64,000 nucleotides of DNA from Trebonia sp963759545 (GTDB lineage: Bacteria > Actinomycetota > Actinomycetes > Streptosporangiales > Streptosporangiaceae). Below the pieces are notes generated by a model. It saw only the letters and a list, made by a program, of their open reading frames with translations. It did no database searches and was not told the DNA's origin. Below are positions 33,494 to 42,540 of this stretch, piece after piece. Positions within the stretch are counted from its first letter, which is position 1, and each line of letters begins with the position of its first letter. Where the stretch lies: the NCBI GenBank assembly GCA_963759545.1, contig CAVXAB010000015.1, positions 62,001 to 126,000 on the forward strand, given 5' to 3'. A program made the translations under genes and the position numbers.

Positions 33494-34546
33494 ATGAAGC
33501 GTCCGACCATTACCGACATCGCCCAGCGGGCCGGCGTGACCAAGGCCGCGGTCTCCTTCGCCCTGAACGGACAGCCTGGGGTATCCGCCGCGACCAGGGA
33601 GCGGATCCTGGCGATCGCCGAGGAAATCGGCTTCCAGCCCAACAGCGCCGCCCGCGCGCTGACGGTCGGCAGGTCCGGTGTGTTCGGCCTGGTGATCGAC
33701 CGGCCGGCCCGCACGCTCGGCATCGAGCCGTTTTTCATGCAGCTGGTCTCCGGCATCCAGGCCGACCTCGCCGCGCACCAGGTCCTGCTTCAGTTCACGA
33801 TGACCGAGGACGTCGACGCCGAGATCGAGCTCTACCGGCAGTGGTGGGCGCAGCGGCGGGTGGACGGCGTGTTCGTCGTTGACCTCCAGGTCGACGACCG
33901 CCGGATCGCGGTGATCGAGAAGCTGCGCATGCCCGCCGTGGTGATCGGGACGCCGCGCGGCGCAGGCTCGCTGCCGGCGATCTGGCAGGATGACCGCGTC
34001 GCCGTGGACCTCGTGGTCGGCAACCTCGCGGCCCAGGGCCACCGGCGGATCGCCCGGGTAGGCGGCCGGGCGTCGTACTGGCACTCGGTGCTACGCAAGG
34101 ACGCGTTCGCGGCGGCGTCCGCGGCGGCCGGGCTCACCGCGTTCTCCGTCGAGGCCGACTACACGGCCGAGCACGGGGCCCACGCGACCGTCGGGCTGCT
34201 CGGTTCCGCCGAGCCGCCGAGCGCGATCCTCTACGACAACGACGTGATGGCGGCCGCCGGGCTTGGCGTCGCGCAGCGGATGGGCGTCAGCGTGCCAGAC
34301 GGCGTGTCGATCGTCTCCTGGGATGATTCCGCGCTGTGCGAGCTCATGCACCCCGCGCTGACCGCGCTGCGCCGGGACATCGCCGGCGCTGGCTCAACCG
34401 CCGCGCGGATGCTGCGCGAACTGGCGGCGGGCGGCCGTCCGGAGAACGTCATGGAGGCCACGCCGGTGCTCCAGGCCCGGGCGAGCTCTGGTCCGGCAGG
34501 CATGCCCGACATCGCGACACCGCGCCGTTCCCGCCTGACGGCCTAG
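33494..34546 (+). CDS. LacI-family transcriptional regulator
   Basis: A 350-residue regulator. The helix-turn-helix PTITDIAQRAGVTKAAVSFALNG and hinge helix NSAARALTVGRSG lie in the first 65 residues; a periplasmic-binding-like sensor domain follows (GVFVVDLQVDDRR, GHRRIARVGGR, ILYDNDVMAAAGLGVAQRM, VSIVSWDDSALCELMHPALT). The start ATG 33494 follows GAGGGGG. It lies between a divergent GH gene and a downstream sugar-type ABC operon, both with operator-like sites, so it is probably their local repressor. The effector sugar is unknown. Confidence 0.93.
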   Translation: MKRPTITDIAQRAGVTKAAVSFALNGQPGVSAATRERILAIAEEIGFQPNSAARALTVGRSGVFGLVIDRPARTLGIEPFFMQLVSGIQADLAAHQVLLQFTMTEDVDAEIELYRQWWAQRRVDGVFVVDLQVDDRRIAVIEKLRMPAVVIGTPRGAGSLPAIWQDDRVAVDLVVGNLAAQGHRRIARVGGRASYWHSVLRKDAFAAASAAAGLTAFSVEADYTAEHGAHATVGLLGSAEPPSAILYDNDVMAAAGLGVAQRMGVSVPDGVSIVSWDDSALCELMHPALTALRRDIAGAGSTAARMLRELAAGGRPENVMEATPVLQARASSGPAGMPDIATPRRSRLTA

Positions 34547-35019
34547 GCGTTGCTGGTGGCGGCGCCCGGGCCTGTACGGCCTGAGCCGCCCAAGCGGTGT
34601 TTTCCGGCGCAGTGGCGTGGCAAGCACCCGTTCTGGATCCTGCTGTCGGGTACCGGCGGGAGCCTGCTGGCGGCGGTGACCTGCGCCACGGACCGCGTCC
34701 GTGACCCCAGAAGCGGACCGCTGAGACCTGATCGCGACCCGAGAGATACAAAGACGGCTCTTTACGTAGACGCTGCTTTGGGTTAACACTTAACCGGTAT
34801 AGCCCACCTGTTCAGCGGCGGCATCGGGACGGACGGGACGAAATGGTCTTTCAGTCCGAAACGGTGACGTCGCACCTAGAACGGACAAAACGCCCCAGGT
34901 GGGGGTACCGTCTCGGGGGCGGTCGGCGCGCTGCATTGGCGCGACCGACGTCTCTACCCCTTGATGGTGTCGGCTCCCGGGGTCATCGCAGGACTTTGCT
35001 AGTGAGGAGGCAGGAGCAG
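34547..35019 (+). other. 473-base upstream region of the ABC operon
   Basis: It holds a hairpin CACGGAC-CGC-GTCCGTG (34687-34703) that may end the LacI transcript, the operator candidate at 34787-34802 and a long untranslated leader. An in-frame ATG at 34843 exists but lacks a ribosome site, and the intervening codons do not resemble a signal peptide. Confidence 0.5.
34787..34802. promoter_or_regulatory. LacI-type operator candidate upstream of the ABC operon
   Basis: CACTTAACCGGTATAG is the inverse of the site at 33278-33293 with one difference. It lies 217 bases before the binding-protein start and overlaps a TATAGC that could be a -10 box. Confidence 0.65.
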
Positions 35020-36840
35020 GTGAGAACTACAAGGAGTAGGACGGGCAGGCGGTGGCGGTATGGGACCGCCGCCGTTGCCGTGCTCACGCTCGGTGTCGCG
35101 AGCGCGTGCAGCAATAGTTCGTCGAGTAGCCCGGCGGCGACGGGTTCGTCGTCAGCGTCGGCATCGGCATCGGGGGCAGCCGGCAGCGGCGGGACCCTCA
35201 GTTTCCCGAGGGCCGAGACGCTGTACACCAGCGGCACGGCCTACGGGCCGCCGGTGAACTGGAACCCGCTCGACACCGGTGCGTTCGCGACCGGTACGCA
35301 GGGGCTCATCTACGAGCCGCTGTACCTGTACGACCCGATCAAGGGCCAGTACGAGCCGTGGCTCGCCACCGGCGCTGAGGCGTCCGGCTGGCAGGGCAGC
35401 ACGTACGTGATCAACGTGCGTCAGGGCGTCAAGTGGAGCGACGGGCAGGCGATGACCGCCGCCGACGTCGCCTACTCGATCAACCTGGCGCGCACCAACA
35501 CGGCCGACCCGTACTCGGCCAACGTCGCCACGGTCGAGAACGCGGTCGCCAGCGGCAACACGGTCACCGTGACCTTCAAGGGCACGCCCGGCTACACCGA
35601 GTTCACCGACTACCTGTGGAAGGCCCCCGTCCTCCCGCAGCACATCTGGTCCAAGATCCCGGCCAGCAAGATCGCGACCGACGCCAACACCCACCCCGTT
35701 GGCACCGGCCCGATGACCCTGGACACCGCCAACACCCAGGAAGTCGCCTACCAGACCAAGTCGGACTGGTGGGGCACCGCCGCGCTCGGCCTCTCGTTCA
35801 AGTTCAAGTACCTCGTCGACATGGTCAACAGCTCCAACAGCCAGGAGCTCGGCCAGCTCACCGCGGGCAACATCGACTGGTCGAACAACTACCTGCCGGG
35901 CATCAACATGCTCACCCAGGCGCAGGGCGGCAACGGCGGTTACACGCTCAAGTTCTACGGGAACGCCGCGTCGCATTACATGCTGTCGGGCAACACGGTG
36001 TGGCTCGAGCCGAACACCACCAAGGCCCCGATGAACAACGTCAACTTCCGCAAGGCGCTGGCCGCCGCGCTGAACCCGTCGGCGATCGCTCAGGCGGTCT
36101 ACGGCGGCATCGCGTCGCCGTCCACCCCGACGGGCCTGCTGCCCACGCTGAACGGCTTCATCGACCAGTCCGTGGTCAGCCAGAACGCCACCACCTACAA
36201 CCCGGCCAAGGCCAAGCAGCTGCTTGCCGCGTCCGGCTACAACGGCCGCACCCTCACCCTCGAGGCCCCGCAGGGCTGGTCCGACTGGAACAGCGCGCAG
36301 ACGGTCATCGCGCAGGAGCTGAACGCGGTCGGCATCAAGGTGCAGGTCACCGAGCCGTCGTTCAACCAGCGCACGGCTAACATCACCAACGGCACCTACG
36401 ACCTGGCGCTGGACAACAACGCTGGCCTGGACTCTTCACCGTGGTCCTACTTCCAGCGCGTCTACCAGCTTCCGATCCAGAAGGAGCAGTCCGCCCAGCT
36501 CAACTGGGAGCGGATCAGCTCGCCGGCGGACTGGAACCTGGTGCAGCAGGCGGCCGCTACCTCGCCGTCCGACACCGCCAAGCTGAACCAGATCTACTCC
36601 ACGCTGGAGAAGGACTTCCTGCAGGCGCAGCCGGAGATCCCGCTCTGGTACAACGGCATCTGGTTCCAGGGCAACACCCAGTACTGGTCCAAGCTTCCCG
36701 TCGAGCACGAGCAGCAACGACCAGAACATCCCGGCCATGTGGAACGGCTACATCGGCGCCATGACCACGGTCCCGGCGCTGGCGCAGCTCACTCCGGTCA
36801 AGCAGTCGAGCTGACAAGCATCGGCTACCGATCGCATTAA
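35020..36840 (+). CDS. ABC transporter substrate-binding lipoprotein, family 5, frameshifted near its end
   Basis: GTG 35020 follows GAGGAGGCAGGAG. A basic N-terminus, hydrophobic segment and lipobox VASAC are followed by a Ser-rich linker and a family-5 binding protein (GLIYEPLYLYDPIKG, YVINVRQGVKWSDGQAMTA, VNFRKALAAALNP). From 36700 the frame turns to non-native Arg/His-rich sequence. The natural C-terminus (NIPAMWNGYIGAMTTVPAL then LTPVKQSS) is present in the +1 frame and ends at TGA 36812-36814. One C too many in CCC 36697-36699 explains this. The LacI gene, GH gene and ATPase type suggest an oligosaccharide ligand rather than a peptide. Confidence 0.88.
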   Translation: MRTTRSRTGRRWRYGTAAVAVLTLGVASACSNSSSSSPAATGSSSASASASGAAGSGGTLSFPRAETLYTSGTAYGPPVNWNPLDTGAFATGTQGLIYEPLYLYDPIKGQYEPWLATGAEASGWQGSTYVINVRQGVKWSDGQAMTAADVAYSINLARTNTADPYSANVATVENAVASGNTVTVTFKGTPGYTEFTDYLWKAPVLPQHIWSKIPASKIATDANTHPVGTGPMTLDTANTQEVAYQTKSDWWGTAALGLSFKFKYLVDMVNSSNSQELGQLTAGNIDWSNNYLPGINMLTQAQGGNGGYTLKFYGNAASHYMLSGNTVWLEPNTTKAPMNNVNFRKALAAALNPSAIAQAVYGGIASPSTPTGLLPTLNGFIDQSVVSQNATTYNPAKAKQLLAASGYNGRTLTLEAPQGWSDWNSAQTVIAQELNAVGIKVQVTEPSFNQRTANITNGTYDLALDNNAGLDSSPWSYFQRVYQLPIQKEQSAQLNWERISSPADWNLVQQAAATSPSDTAKLNQIYSTLEKDFLQAQPEIPLWYNGIWFQGNTQYWSKLPVEHEQQRPEHPGHVERLHRRHDHGPGAGAAHSGQAVELTSIGYRSH

Positions 36841-36859
36841 CCACTAGCGGTCCTCGAAC

Positions 36860-36899
36860 GACCCGCTCCCCGGCCCTGTACCGGGCCGGGGAGCGGGTC
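36860..36899 (+). terminator. Strong hairpin between binding protein and permease genes
   Basis: Perfect 17-bp arms GACCCGCTCCCCGGCCC (36860-36876) and its complement (36883-36899) with a six-base loop and no T-run. In binding-protein operons such hairpins stabilise the upstream message or allow partial termination, giving excess binding protein. Confidence 0.6.
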
Positions 36900-36940
36900 G
36901 TGAGGGCCGTTGAACCACATCCGGGAGCTGGAGCCAGGCA

Positions 36941-37936
36941 GTGCGGCGATATCTGACAAGGAAAATCATTACGTACGCGTTGGCGTTCTTCATCGGCGTC
37001 ACCGTTGACTGGGCGCTCCCGCACTTCATGCCGGGCGACCCGATCCAGGGAATGCTCGCCAAGTACAACGTTTCGAACACCGCGGGATACCAGGCGCTCT
37101 ACGCGCAGTTCCAGGCGTCCTACGGCCTCAACGTGTCGCTGTGGCAGCAGTACCTGAACTTCTGGCACGGCGTGCTGACCGGCGACTTCGGGCAAAGCAT
37201 CTTCGCCCAGGGGGCCACGGTCAGGTCGCTCATCTTCTCGGCGATGCCGTACACGCTCGCCCTGCTCGTCCCGGCCGTGCTGCTCTCCTACGTCCTGGGG
37301 AACCGGCTGGGCGCGGCGGCGGCACGCCGCAAGCTGCTCGACAACTCCGTCCTGCCGCTCGGCTACGGCCTGCAGGCGATCCCCTACCCGTGGCTCGCCT
37401 TGGTGGTCGTCTACCTGTTCGGCCCGCTGTGGCACCTGTTCCCGACGTCCGGCGGCTACGACGAAGGGCTCGTTCCGCACTTCGACTGGGCGTTCATCTC
37501 CTCCGCGCTCGACCACTGGTTCCTGCCGTTCCTCACCGTGTTCCTGGTGAGCCTCGGCGGCTGGGCGATCGGCATGCGGAACCTGGTCATCTACGAGCTT
37601 GAGAACGACTCCTCCCGCTACCTGCGCGCCCTCGGCTCCAGCGAGCGGGTGGTCCGCAGGTACGCGTACCGGAACGCGTCGCTGCCCCAGCTCTCCGGGC
37701 TCGCGCTCTCGCTCGGCGTGATCATCGGCGGCAACATCGTCACCGAGGTCGCCTTCCAGTACCCCGGCCTCGGCAACCTGATCTTCAAGGCGATCGGTGC
37801 CCAGGACTACTTCCTGCTGCAGGGCATCTTCATCTTCATCGTCATCGGTGTCCTGCTCGCGAACTTCATCATTGACCTGGTGTTCCTCTCGGTTGACCCG
37901 AGGACGCGGCTGAGCATGCAGGGGGCCACGGCATGA
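36941..37936 (+). CDS. ABC transporter permease, OppB/DppB type
   Basis: A 331-residue permease with six helices (KIITYALAFFIGVTVDWALPHF first), GDFGQSIF, and the EAA loop ENDSSRYLRALGSSERVVRRY. A GTG at 36941 is used. It overlaps the next permease start as ATGA. The longer periplasmic loops and the ELENDSSRYLRALG form of the EAA loop are of the kind seen in oligosaccharide members of this transporter family. Confidence 0.9.
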   Translation: MRRYLTRKIITYALAFFIGVTVDWALPHFMPGDPIQGMLAKYNVSNTAGYQALYAQFQASYGLNVSLWQQYLNFWHGVLTGDFGQSIFAQGATVRSLIFSAMPYTLALLVPAVLLSYVLGNRLGAAAARRKLLDNSVLPLGYGLQAIPYPWLALVVVYLFGPLWHLFPTSGGYDEGLVPHFDWAFISSALDHWFLPFLTVFLVSLGGWAIGMRNLVIYELENDSSRYLRALGSSERVVRRYAYRNASLPQLSGLALSLGVIIGGNIVTEVAFQYPGLGNLIFKAIGAQDYFLLQGIFIFIVIGVLLANFIIDLVFLSVDPRTRLSMQGATA

Positions 37937-38865
37937 GCGAGTCCATCAGCCAAGCGCCGGCTCCGGAGGTCGCCACCACCGGTCTGCCGGGTGGACCGGC
38001 CAGGGTGGCGGCCGCGCCACCTAAGCGCAACGAGTTCATCTACTACGGGCTGCGGAACCCGAAGCTGCTCTTTGGCCTCACCGTGGAGGTCCTCCTCGTC
38101 CTGGCGGCGATCATCGCACCGTTCTTCGCCAAGTACGCGCCGCTGGCAACCACCAACATGGCTGTGCAGCACCCGGGCAGCACCTTCTGGCTAGGGACCG
38201 ACCTCAACGGCTACGACATGTACTCGCAGCTCACCTACGGCCTGCGTGAGTCCTATCTGATCGGCGCGCTCGGCGCCTTGTTCGCCACCATCGTCGGCCT
38301 GGTGATCGGCTTCCTCGCTGGCTGGCGCGGCGGCTGGCTGGACGAGATCCTGCAGCTCATCACCAACGTCTTGGTGATGATCCCCAGCCTCGTGCTGCTC
38401 ATCGTGATCGGTTCCTACCTGACCTCGCGGAGCGTCCTGTTCGAGGGCACGTTCATCGGCCTGACGACCTGGCCGTGGGTGGCCAGGGCGGTCAGGGCAC
38501 AGACGTTCTCGCTGCGCAGCCGCGAGTACGTCGACCTGGCCCGGCTGTCAGGGAAGCGGCCGGTGTCGATCGTCGTCAAGGAAATCGCGCCGAACATGGC
38601 GTCTTACCTGTTCCTCGTCATCATCCTGCTGTTCGGCAGCTCCATGCTGATCGCGGCCAGCTACGACTTCCTCGGGCTCGGCCCGAGCCAGACGGTCTCG
38701 CTCGGCTACATGATGAACCAGGCAGCGAGCAACTCCGCGCTCTTCTATCACATGTGGTGGGTGTTTATCCCGCCGGGTGCGGTGCTGACCCTGATGGTCT
38801 TCGCGCTGCTGATCGCGAACGTCGGCCTCGACGAGGTCTTCAACCCGAAGCTGAGGGAGCAATGA
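37933..38865 (+). CDS. ABC transporter permease, OppC/DppC type
   Basis: A 310-residue permease with a cytoplasmic tail, the OppC-type segment (HPGSTFWLGTDLNGYDMYS), and the EAA loop LRSREYVDLARLSGKRPVSIV. The start ATG 37933 overlaps the preceding stop. It ends by overlapping the first ATPase gene as ATGA. Confidence 0.9.
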   Translation: MSESISQAPAPEVATTGLPGGPARVAAAPPKRNEFIYYGLRNPKLLFGLTVEVLLVLAAIIAPFFAKYAPLATTNMAVQHPGSTFWLGTDLNGYDMYSQLTYGLRESYLIGALGALFATIVGLVIGFLAGWRGGWLDEILQLITNVLVMIPSLVLLIVIGSYLTSRSVLFEGTFIGLTTWPWVARAVRAQTFSLRSREYVDLARLSGKRPVSIVVKEIAPNMASYLFLVIILLFGSSMLIAASYDFLGLGPSQTVSLGYMMNQAASNSALFYHMWWVFIPPGAVLTLMVFALLIANVGLDEVFNPKLREQ

Positions 38866-39872
38866 GCGTTAGCGTTGAGAAGCTCTCCGTGGCGTACCGC
38901 AGCCACCGCGGTGACGTGACCGCTGTCGACAACGTCAGCTTCTCCCTGGCCGACGGTGAGATCATGGGCCTGGCGGGCGAGTCGGGCAGCGGCAAGTCCA
39001 CCCTGGGGAATGCCCTGGTCTACCTGGACGCACGGATGAAGACGACGGGCGGCAAGGTCGCCGTGGATGGCAGGGAACTGCCGATCGCGGACAACAACGC
39101 CATGCGCCGCCGCCGGATGACCGAGGTCTCCCTCGTCCCGCAGTACGCGATGTCCGCGCTCACCCCGACGCGGAAGATCGGCAAGCTGATCAGCGACCTG
39201 CTCAAGTCGCACCACGTCAAGGACAAAGACGCGGTCTACACCGAGCTGAGGCGCCGCCTTGAGCTGATTGGCCTGAAGGAGGACGTTCTCAGCAAGTACT
39301 CGTTCGAGTTGTCCGGCGGCATGCGGCAGCGGGTGACGATCATCATGTCCACGCTGCTGAACCCGTCGCTGCTTGTCGCCGACGAGGTGACGTCCGCGCT
39401 CGACGTGTCCACCCAGCGTGCGGTCGGCGAGATGCTGGTAGAGTTTCGCGACCGCGGCTACATCAAGTCGGCCATTACGATCACCCACGACCTGTCGATC
39501 CTGGCGCAGATCGCCGACTCCATCGCGATCATGTACGCGGGCCGGCTGGCGGAGCGGGCACCGACGTCAGTGCTGGTGGACAGCCCGCTGCACCCCTACA
39601 CCCAGGCGCTGCTCGCCTCGCTGCCCGAGGTGGGGGTGCGGCACGACCAGGTGACGCTGACCGGAATACCTGGCCGCCCGCCGTCGCTGGTGAACCCGCC
39701 GTCCGGCTGCCGCTTCCGCGAGCGGTGCCCGTTCGCGTTCGCGAAGTGCACGGAGACCCCGCCGTTCGAGGAGATCAAGCCGGGCCACCTGGTCGCGTGC
39801 TGGAAGGTCAGCCAGGAGCAAGCCGAGACGGCCGCGACCGCACCGGGACTGCCCCTGAAGGAGCAGGTATGA
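38862..39872 (+). CDS. ABC transporter ATPase, DppD type
   Basis: A 336-residue ATPase: Walker A GESGSGKST, signature LSGGMRQRVTIIMS, Walker B LLVADEVTSALD (Val in place of the usual Pro), switch His in ITITHDLSIL, and the C-terminal Cys motif CRFRERCPFAFAKC typical of family-5 transporter ATPases. ATG 38862 overlaps the previous stop and the stop overlaps the next ATG. Part of a tightly coupled five-gene operon. Confidence 0.92.
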   Translation: MSVSVEKLSVAYRSHRGDVTAVDNVSFSLADGEIMGLAGESGSGKSTLGNALVYLDARMKTTGGKVAVDGRELPIADNNAMRRRRMTEVSLVPQYAMSALTPTRKIGKLISDLLKSHHVKDKDAVYTELRRRLELIGLKEDVLSKYSFELSGGMRQRVTIIMSTLLNPSLLVADEVTSALDVSTQRAVGEMLVEFRDRGYIKSAITITHDLSILAQIADSIAIMYAGRLAERAPTSVLVDSPLHPYTQALLASLPEVGVRHDQVTLTGIPGRPPSLVNPPSGCRFRERCPFAFAKCTETPPFEEIKPGHLVACWKVSQEQAETAATAPGLPLKEQV

Positions 39873-40921
39873 CGACGCTAAAGCTCGACCAGGTTTCCAA
39901 GCTCTACCCGTCGACCACCCGGGGCGGGGGGCTCACCCCGGCGCTGCGCAAGGTCAGCTTCGAGCTGAAGCCGGGCGAGGTCATCTCGCTGATCGGCGAG
40001 TCGGGCAGCGGCAAGACCACGATCGGCAAGATCCTGCTCCGGCTGACCAAGCCCACCTCGGGCACGGTGACCTTCGACGGCAAGGACATCGCGTCCTACA
40101 CCTCGCGCGGCCTGAAGGACTACTACCGGAAGGTGCAGGGCGTCTTCCAGGACCCGTTCAGCTCCTACAACCCGGTCTACCGCGCGGACCGGGTCTTTGA
40201 CCTAGTGCGCTCGTCGTACTTCCCGCAGGTCAGCGACAAGGAGTGGTCGGCCAAGATCGAGGCCGCGCTTGACGCGGTCGCGCTGAACCCAGGAGACGTG
40301 CTCGGCAAGTACCCGCACCAGCTGTCCGGCGGGCAGCAGCAGCGGCTGCTCATCGCCCGCGCGCTGCTGCTGGACGTGAAGGTGCTCATCGCCGACGAGA
40401 TCATCTCCATGCTGGACGCGTCGACGCGGGTGGACGTGCTGAACCTGCTGGTCAAGCTCAAGCGGCAGGGGCTGGCGATCCTGTTCATCACCCACGACCT
40501 GTCGCTCGGCAACTACGTGTCGGACCGGACGATCATCTTGCGGCACGGCGCGATCGTGGAAATGGGCGCGACGGGGAAGATCTTCGGCAACCCGCAGCAC
40601 GATTACACGAAGATGCTGCTCACGGCGGTACCGGAGCTGCACAAGAAGTGGCAGCACGTCCCGCTCGACCCGGACTTGGCTTCCGCCAACGGCGCGACCG
40701 CGGCCATGGCCAGCCCGAACGGCAAGGCGGCCACGGCGCTCGCGCACGCCAGCATGCTCGACGAGATCACCCACGGGGAGCAGGTGGTGAAGCGCGACCT
40801 GCGCGCGGTGTTCGGCGGCGGGCGGGCCGTGGCAAGCGGCAAGTCCCAGGTGGCGGTGGCCCTCGAGCCGCCTGTCCTGCACGAGTTCGAACCCGACCAC
40901 CTGGTAGCGGAGCCTGAGTAA
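39869..40921 (+). CDS. ABC transporter ATPase, DppF type
   Basis: A 350-residue ATPase: Walker A GESGSGKTT, Q-loop GVFQDPFSSYNPV, signature LSGGQQQRLLIARA, Walker B VLIADEIISMLDAS (the DEIxSMLD form seen in sugar-type members), switch His FITHDLSLGNYVSD. A 70-residue Ala-rich C-terminal extension follows residue 280. The last gene of the operon; ATG 39869 overlaps the preceding stop. Confidence 0.92.
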   Translation: MTTLKLDQVSKLYPSTTRGGGLTPALRKVSFELKPGEVISLIGESGSGKTTIGKILLRLTKPTSGTVTFDGKDIASYTSRGLKDYYRKVQGVFQDPFSSYNPVYRADRVFDLVRSSYFPQVSDKEWSAKIEAALDAVALNPGDVLGKYPHQLSGGQQQRLLIARALLLDVKVLIADEIISMLDASTRVDVLNLLVKLKRQGLAILFITHDLSLGNYVSDRTIILRHGAIVEMGATGKIFGNPQHDYTKMLLTAVPELHKKWQHVPLDPDLASANGATAAMASPNGKAATALAHASMLDEITHGEQVVKRDLRAVFGGGRAVASGKSQVAVALEPPVLHEFEPDHLVAEPE

Positions 40922-40968
40922 CCCGTGTTCTGGTTCCTTCAGGCGGACGGTCCTCGGGTAACGGGGCC

Positions 40969-41006
40969 GGAGCGGGGCGGCGGGCGCACCCCCGCCGCCC
41001 CGCTCC
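40969..41006 (+). terminator. Terminator hairpin after the sugar ABC operon
   Basis: Perfect 16-bp arms GGAGCGGGGCGGCGGG (40969-40984) and CCCGCCGCCCCGCTCC (40991-41006) around CGCACC, 48 bases after the stop, without a T-run. Confidence 0.7.
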
Positions 41007-41099
41007 TCCGGTAACAAGGTTCGGGTTGGTTCGCTCTGGGACGCGGGATTCGATACACTACATCGGCGCGGTCAGGTAGCTCCGAAGCCGTGTGACCAG

Positions 41100-41171
41100 T
41101 GGGGTATAGGGTAATTGGCAGCCCGACAGATTCTGGCTCTGTTAGTCTAGGTTCGAGTCCTGGTACCCCAG
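41100..41171 (+). tRNA. tRNA-Gln (anticodon CTG)
   Basis: The acceptor arm TGGGGTA pairs with TACCCCA. The anticodon stem ACAGA/TCTGT encloses TTCTGGC, giving anticodon CTG for CAG. The T arm CTAGG-TTCGAGT-CCTGG is intact and the discriminator is G. CCA is not encoded. TACACT at 41054-41059 may be the -10 box. Confidence 0.95.
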
Positions 41172-41180
41172 CAAAACTCA

Positions 41181-41224
41181 GGCGACCCAAGTGCTGCGAG
41201 ACAGCACCGGGTCGTCTCTTTTTT
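41181..41224 (+). terminator. Intrinsic terminator of tRNA-Gln
   Basis: GGCGACCC (41181-41188) and GTGCTG (41191-41196) pair with CAGCAC (41202-41207) and GGGTCGTC (41209-41216), followed by CTCTTTTTTG. Confidence 0.85.
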
Positions 41225-41267
41225 GTTCATGAGGTCTCCGGCGACTCGGCGTCTAGCCTGGCCCGGG

Positions 41268-41651
41268 CTACCCGCCAGCCCGCGGCGGGACAACAGCGCG
41301 GGAAGCGTCACCGCGGGCGGGCGTGACATGGCGCTCGCCCCACGCGCGTAGCGCGCCGAGGACCGGAGTGAGTTCCCGGCCGGCGTCGGTGAGCAGGTAC
41401 TCATCGCGCGGCGGGTGGTCGCAGTACCGGCGGCGCTCGATGACGCCGGCCTCCTCGAGCTTGCGTAGCCGTAGCGCAAGGGTCTCCCGCGGTGCGCCGG
41501 TATTCACCTGGATGTCCTTGAACCGGTGCACGCCGAAACCGATCTCCCGCAGGACGAGCAGGCTCCAGCGTTCCCCGACGACCTCCAGCGCGTCGGCGAT
41601 GGAGCAGACCCGGGGACGCCCGAGATTAGACGGTTCGCTTTTCTGACTCAC
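41268..41651 (-). CDS. HxlR-family transcriptional regulator
   Basis: A 127-residue winged-helix protein with the HxlR core CSIADALEVVGERWSLLVLREI (single Cys near the N-terminus, possible redox or electrophile sensor), RFKDIQVNTGAPRETLALRLRKLEEAGVI and the wing YLLTDAGREL. It is divergent from an SDR gene with a 99-base gap containing an inverted repeat. It probably controls the SDR and the BKACE gene behind it. Confidence 0.93.
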   Translation of the reverse strand: MSQKSEPSNLGRPRVCSIADALEVVGERWSLLVLREIGFGVHRFKDIQVNTGAPRETLALRLRKLEEAGVIERRRYCDHPPRDEYLLTDAGRELTPVLGALRAWGERHVTPARGDASRAVVPPRAGG

Positions 41652-41673
41652 ATTGCTATGATAGCCCTTGCTG

Positions 41674-41696
41674 GTGAGTTCAGAAATCGAACTTAC
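41674..41696. promoter_or_regulatory. Inverted repeat between HxlR and SDR genes
   Basis: GTGAGTTC (41674-41681) and GAACTTAC (41689-41696) pair with one mismatch over a 7-base spacer in the divergent promoter region, a plausible HxlR operator. Confidence 0.5.
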
Positions 41697-41750
41697 CTAA
41701 CCCCGGGCGATCGCACCCCGCGAGAGCCCTGAGCGAGCAAGGAGCAGCGA

Positions 41751-42506
41751 ATGTCCTCAATCCTGATCACCGGAGCATCCAAGGGCATCGGCCGGGCCGC
41801 CGCCGTCGAGCTAGCCCGGCGCGGCCACCGCGTCATCGCCACCGCGCGCGACCCGCGCGCCCTGAGCGGCCTCGACGTCGACCAGCGGCTGCGCCTGGAC
41901 GTAACCGACCAGGCCAGCGTCGACGCCGCCGTTGCGCAGGCCGGCGAGATCGATGTCCTCATCTCGAACGCAGGCGTCATCTTCCGCGCGGCGGTCGAGG
42001 CCAGCCCGGTCGCCGAGATCGAGCGCCTCTACGCGCAGAACACCGCCGGCGCGATCCGCGTTACCCAGGCCGTCCTGCCGCAGATGCGCGAGCGCAAAAG
42101 CGGGCGGCTGGTCTTCGTCTCCAGCGTCGGCGGGCGGACCGTGTTCCCGGGGAACGCCGCCTACGCGGCCACGAAGTGGGCCCTTGAGGCCTTCGCGGAG
42201 GCGCTCGCCATGGAACTCGCCGACTTCGGTATCGACGTCACCCTCGCTGAGCCTGGCCCGGTCAGCTCTGGCGCCCTGGACGACCCGCTCGCCTACCGCC
42301 TGCCCGATGACCCGTACGCGTTCCTGTTCGCATCGGGCGGCATCCCCGCGGCGACGATGATCAGTTCAGAGGAGGTCGCCGCGGCCCTCGCGGACCTCGC
42401 GGAGCGCCCCGCCGTCCCGCTTCGGGTACCCATCGGGTCGGTGGCCGAGAAGGTGCTCGCCGCCCGGGACGCCGCTCCCTACGACCGGCCCTTCGTCCGT
42501 TCCTAA
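41751..42506 (+). CDS. Short-chain dehydrogenase/reductase
   Basis: A 251-residue classical SDR: cofactor motif TGASKGIG (residues 7-14), NAG, catalytic Ser in VSSVGGRTVF and YAATK. The residue after strand 2 (TARDPRAL) favours NADP(H). It is divergent from the HxlR gene, follows GCAAGGAGC, and is followed by a terminator-like hairpin at 42541-42567. The substrate is unknown. Confidence 0.92.
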   Translation: MSSILITGASKGIGRAAAVELARRGHRVIATARDPRALSGLDVDQRLRLDVTDQASVDAAVAQAGEIDVLISNAGVIFRAAVEASPVAEIERLYAQNTAGAIRVTQAVLPQMRERKSGRLVFVSSVGGRTVFPGNAAYAATKWALEAFAEALAMELADFGIDVTLAEPGPVSSGALDDPLAYRLPDDPYAFLFASGGIPAATMISSEEVAAALADLAERPAVPLRVPIGSVAEKVLAARDAAPYDRPFVRS

Positions 42507-42540
42507 CCGTGGCCGGCCTCATGCCCCGCGGTCGCGTCCG

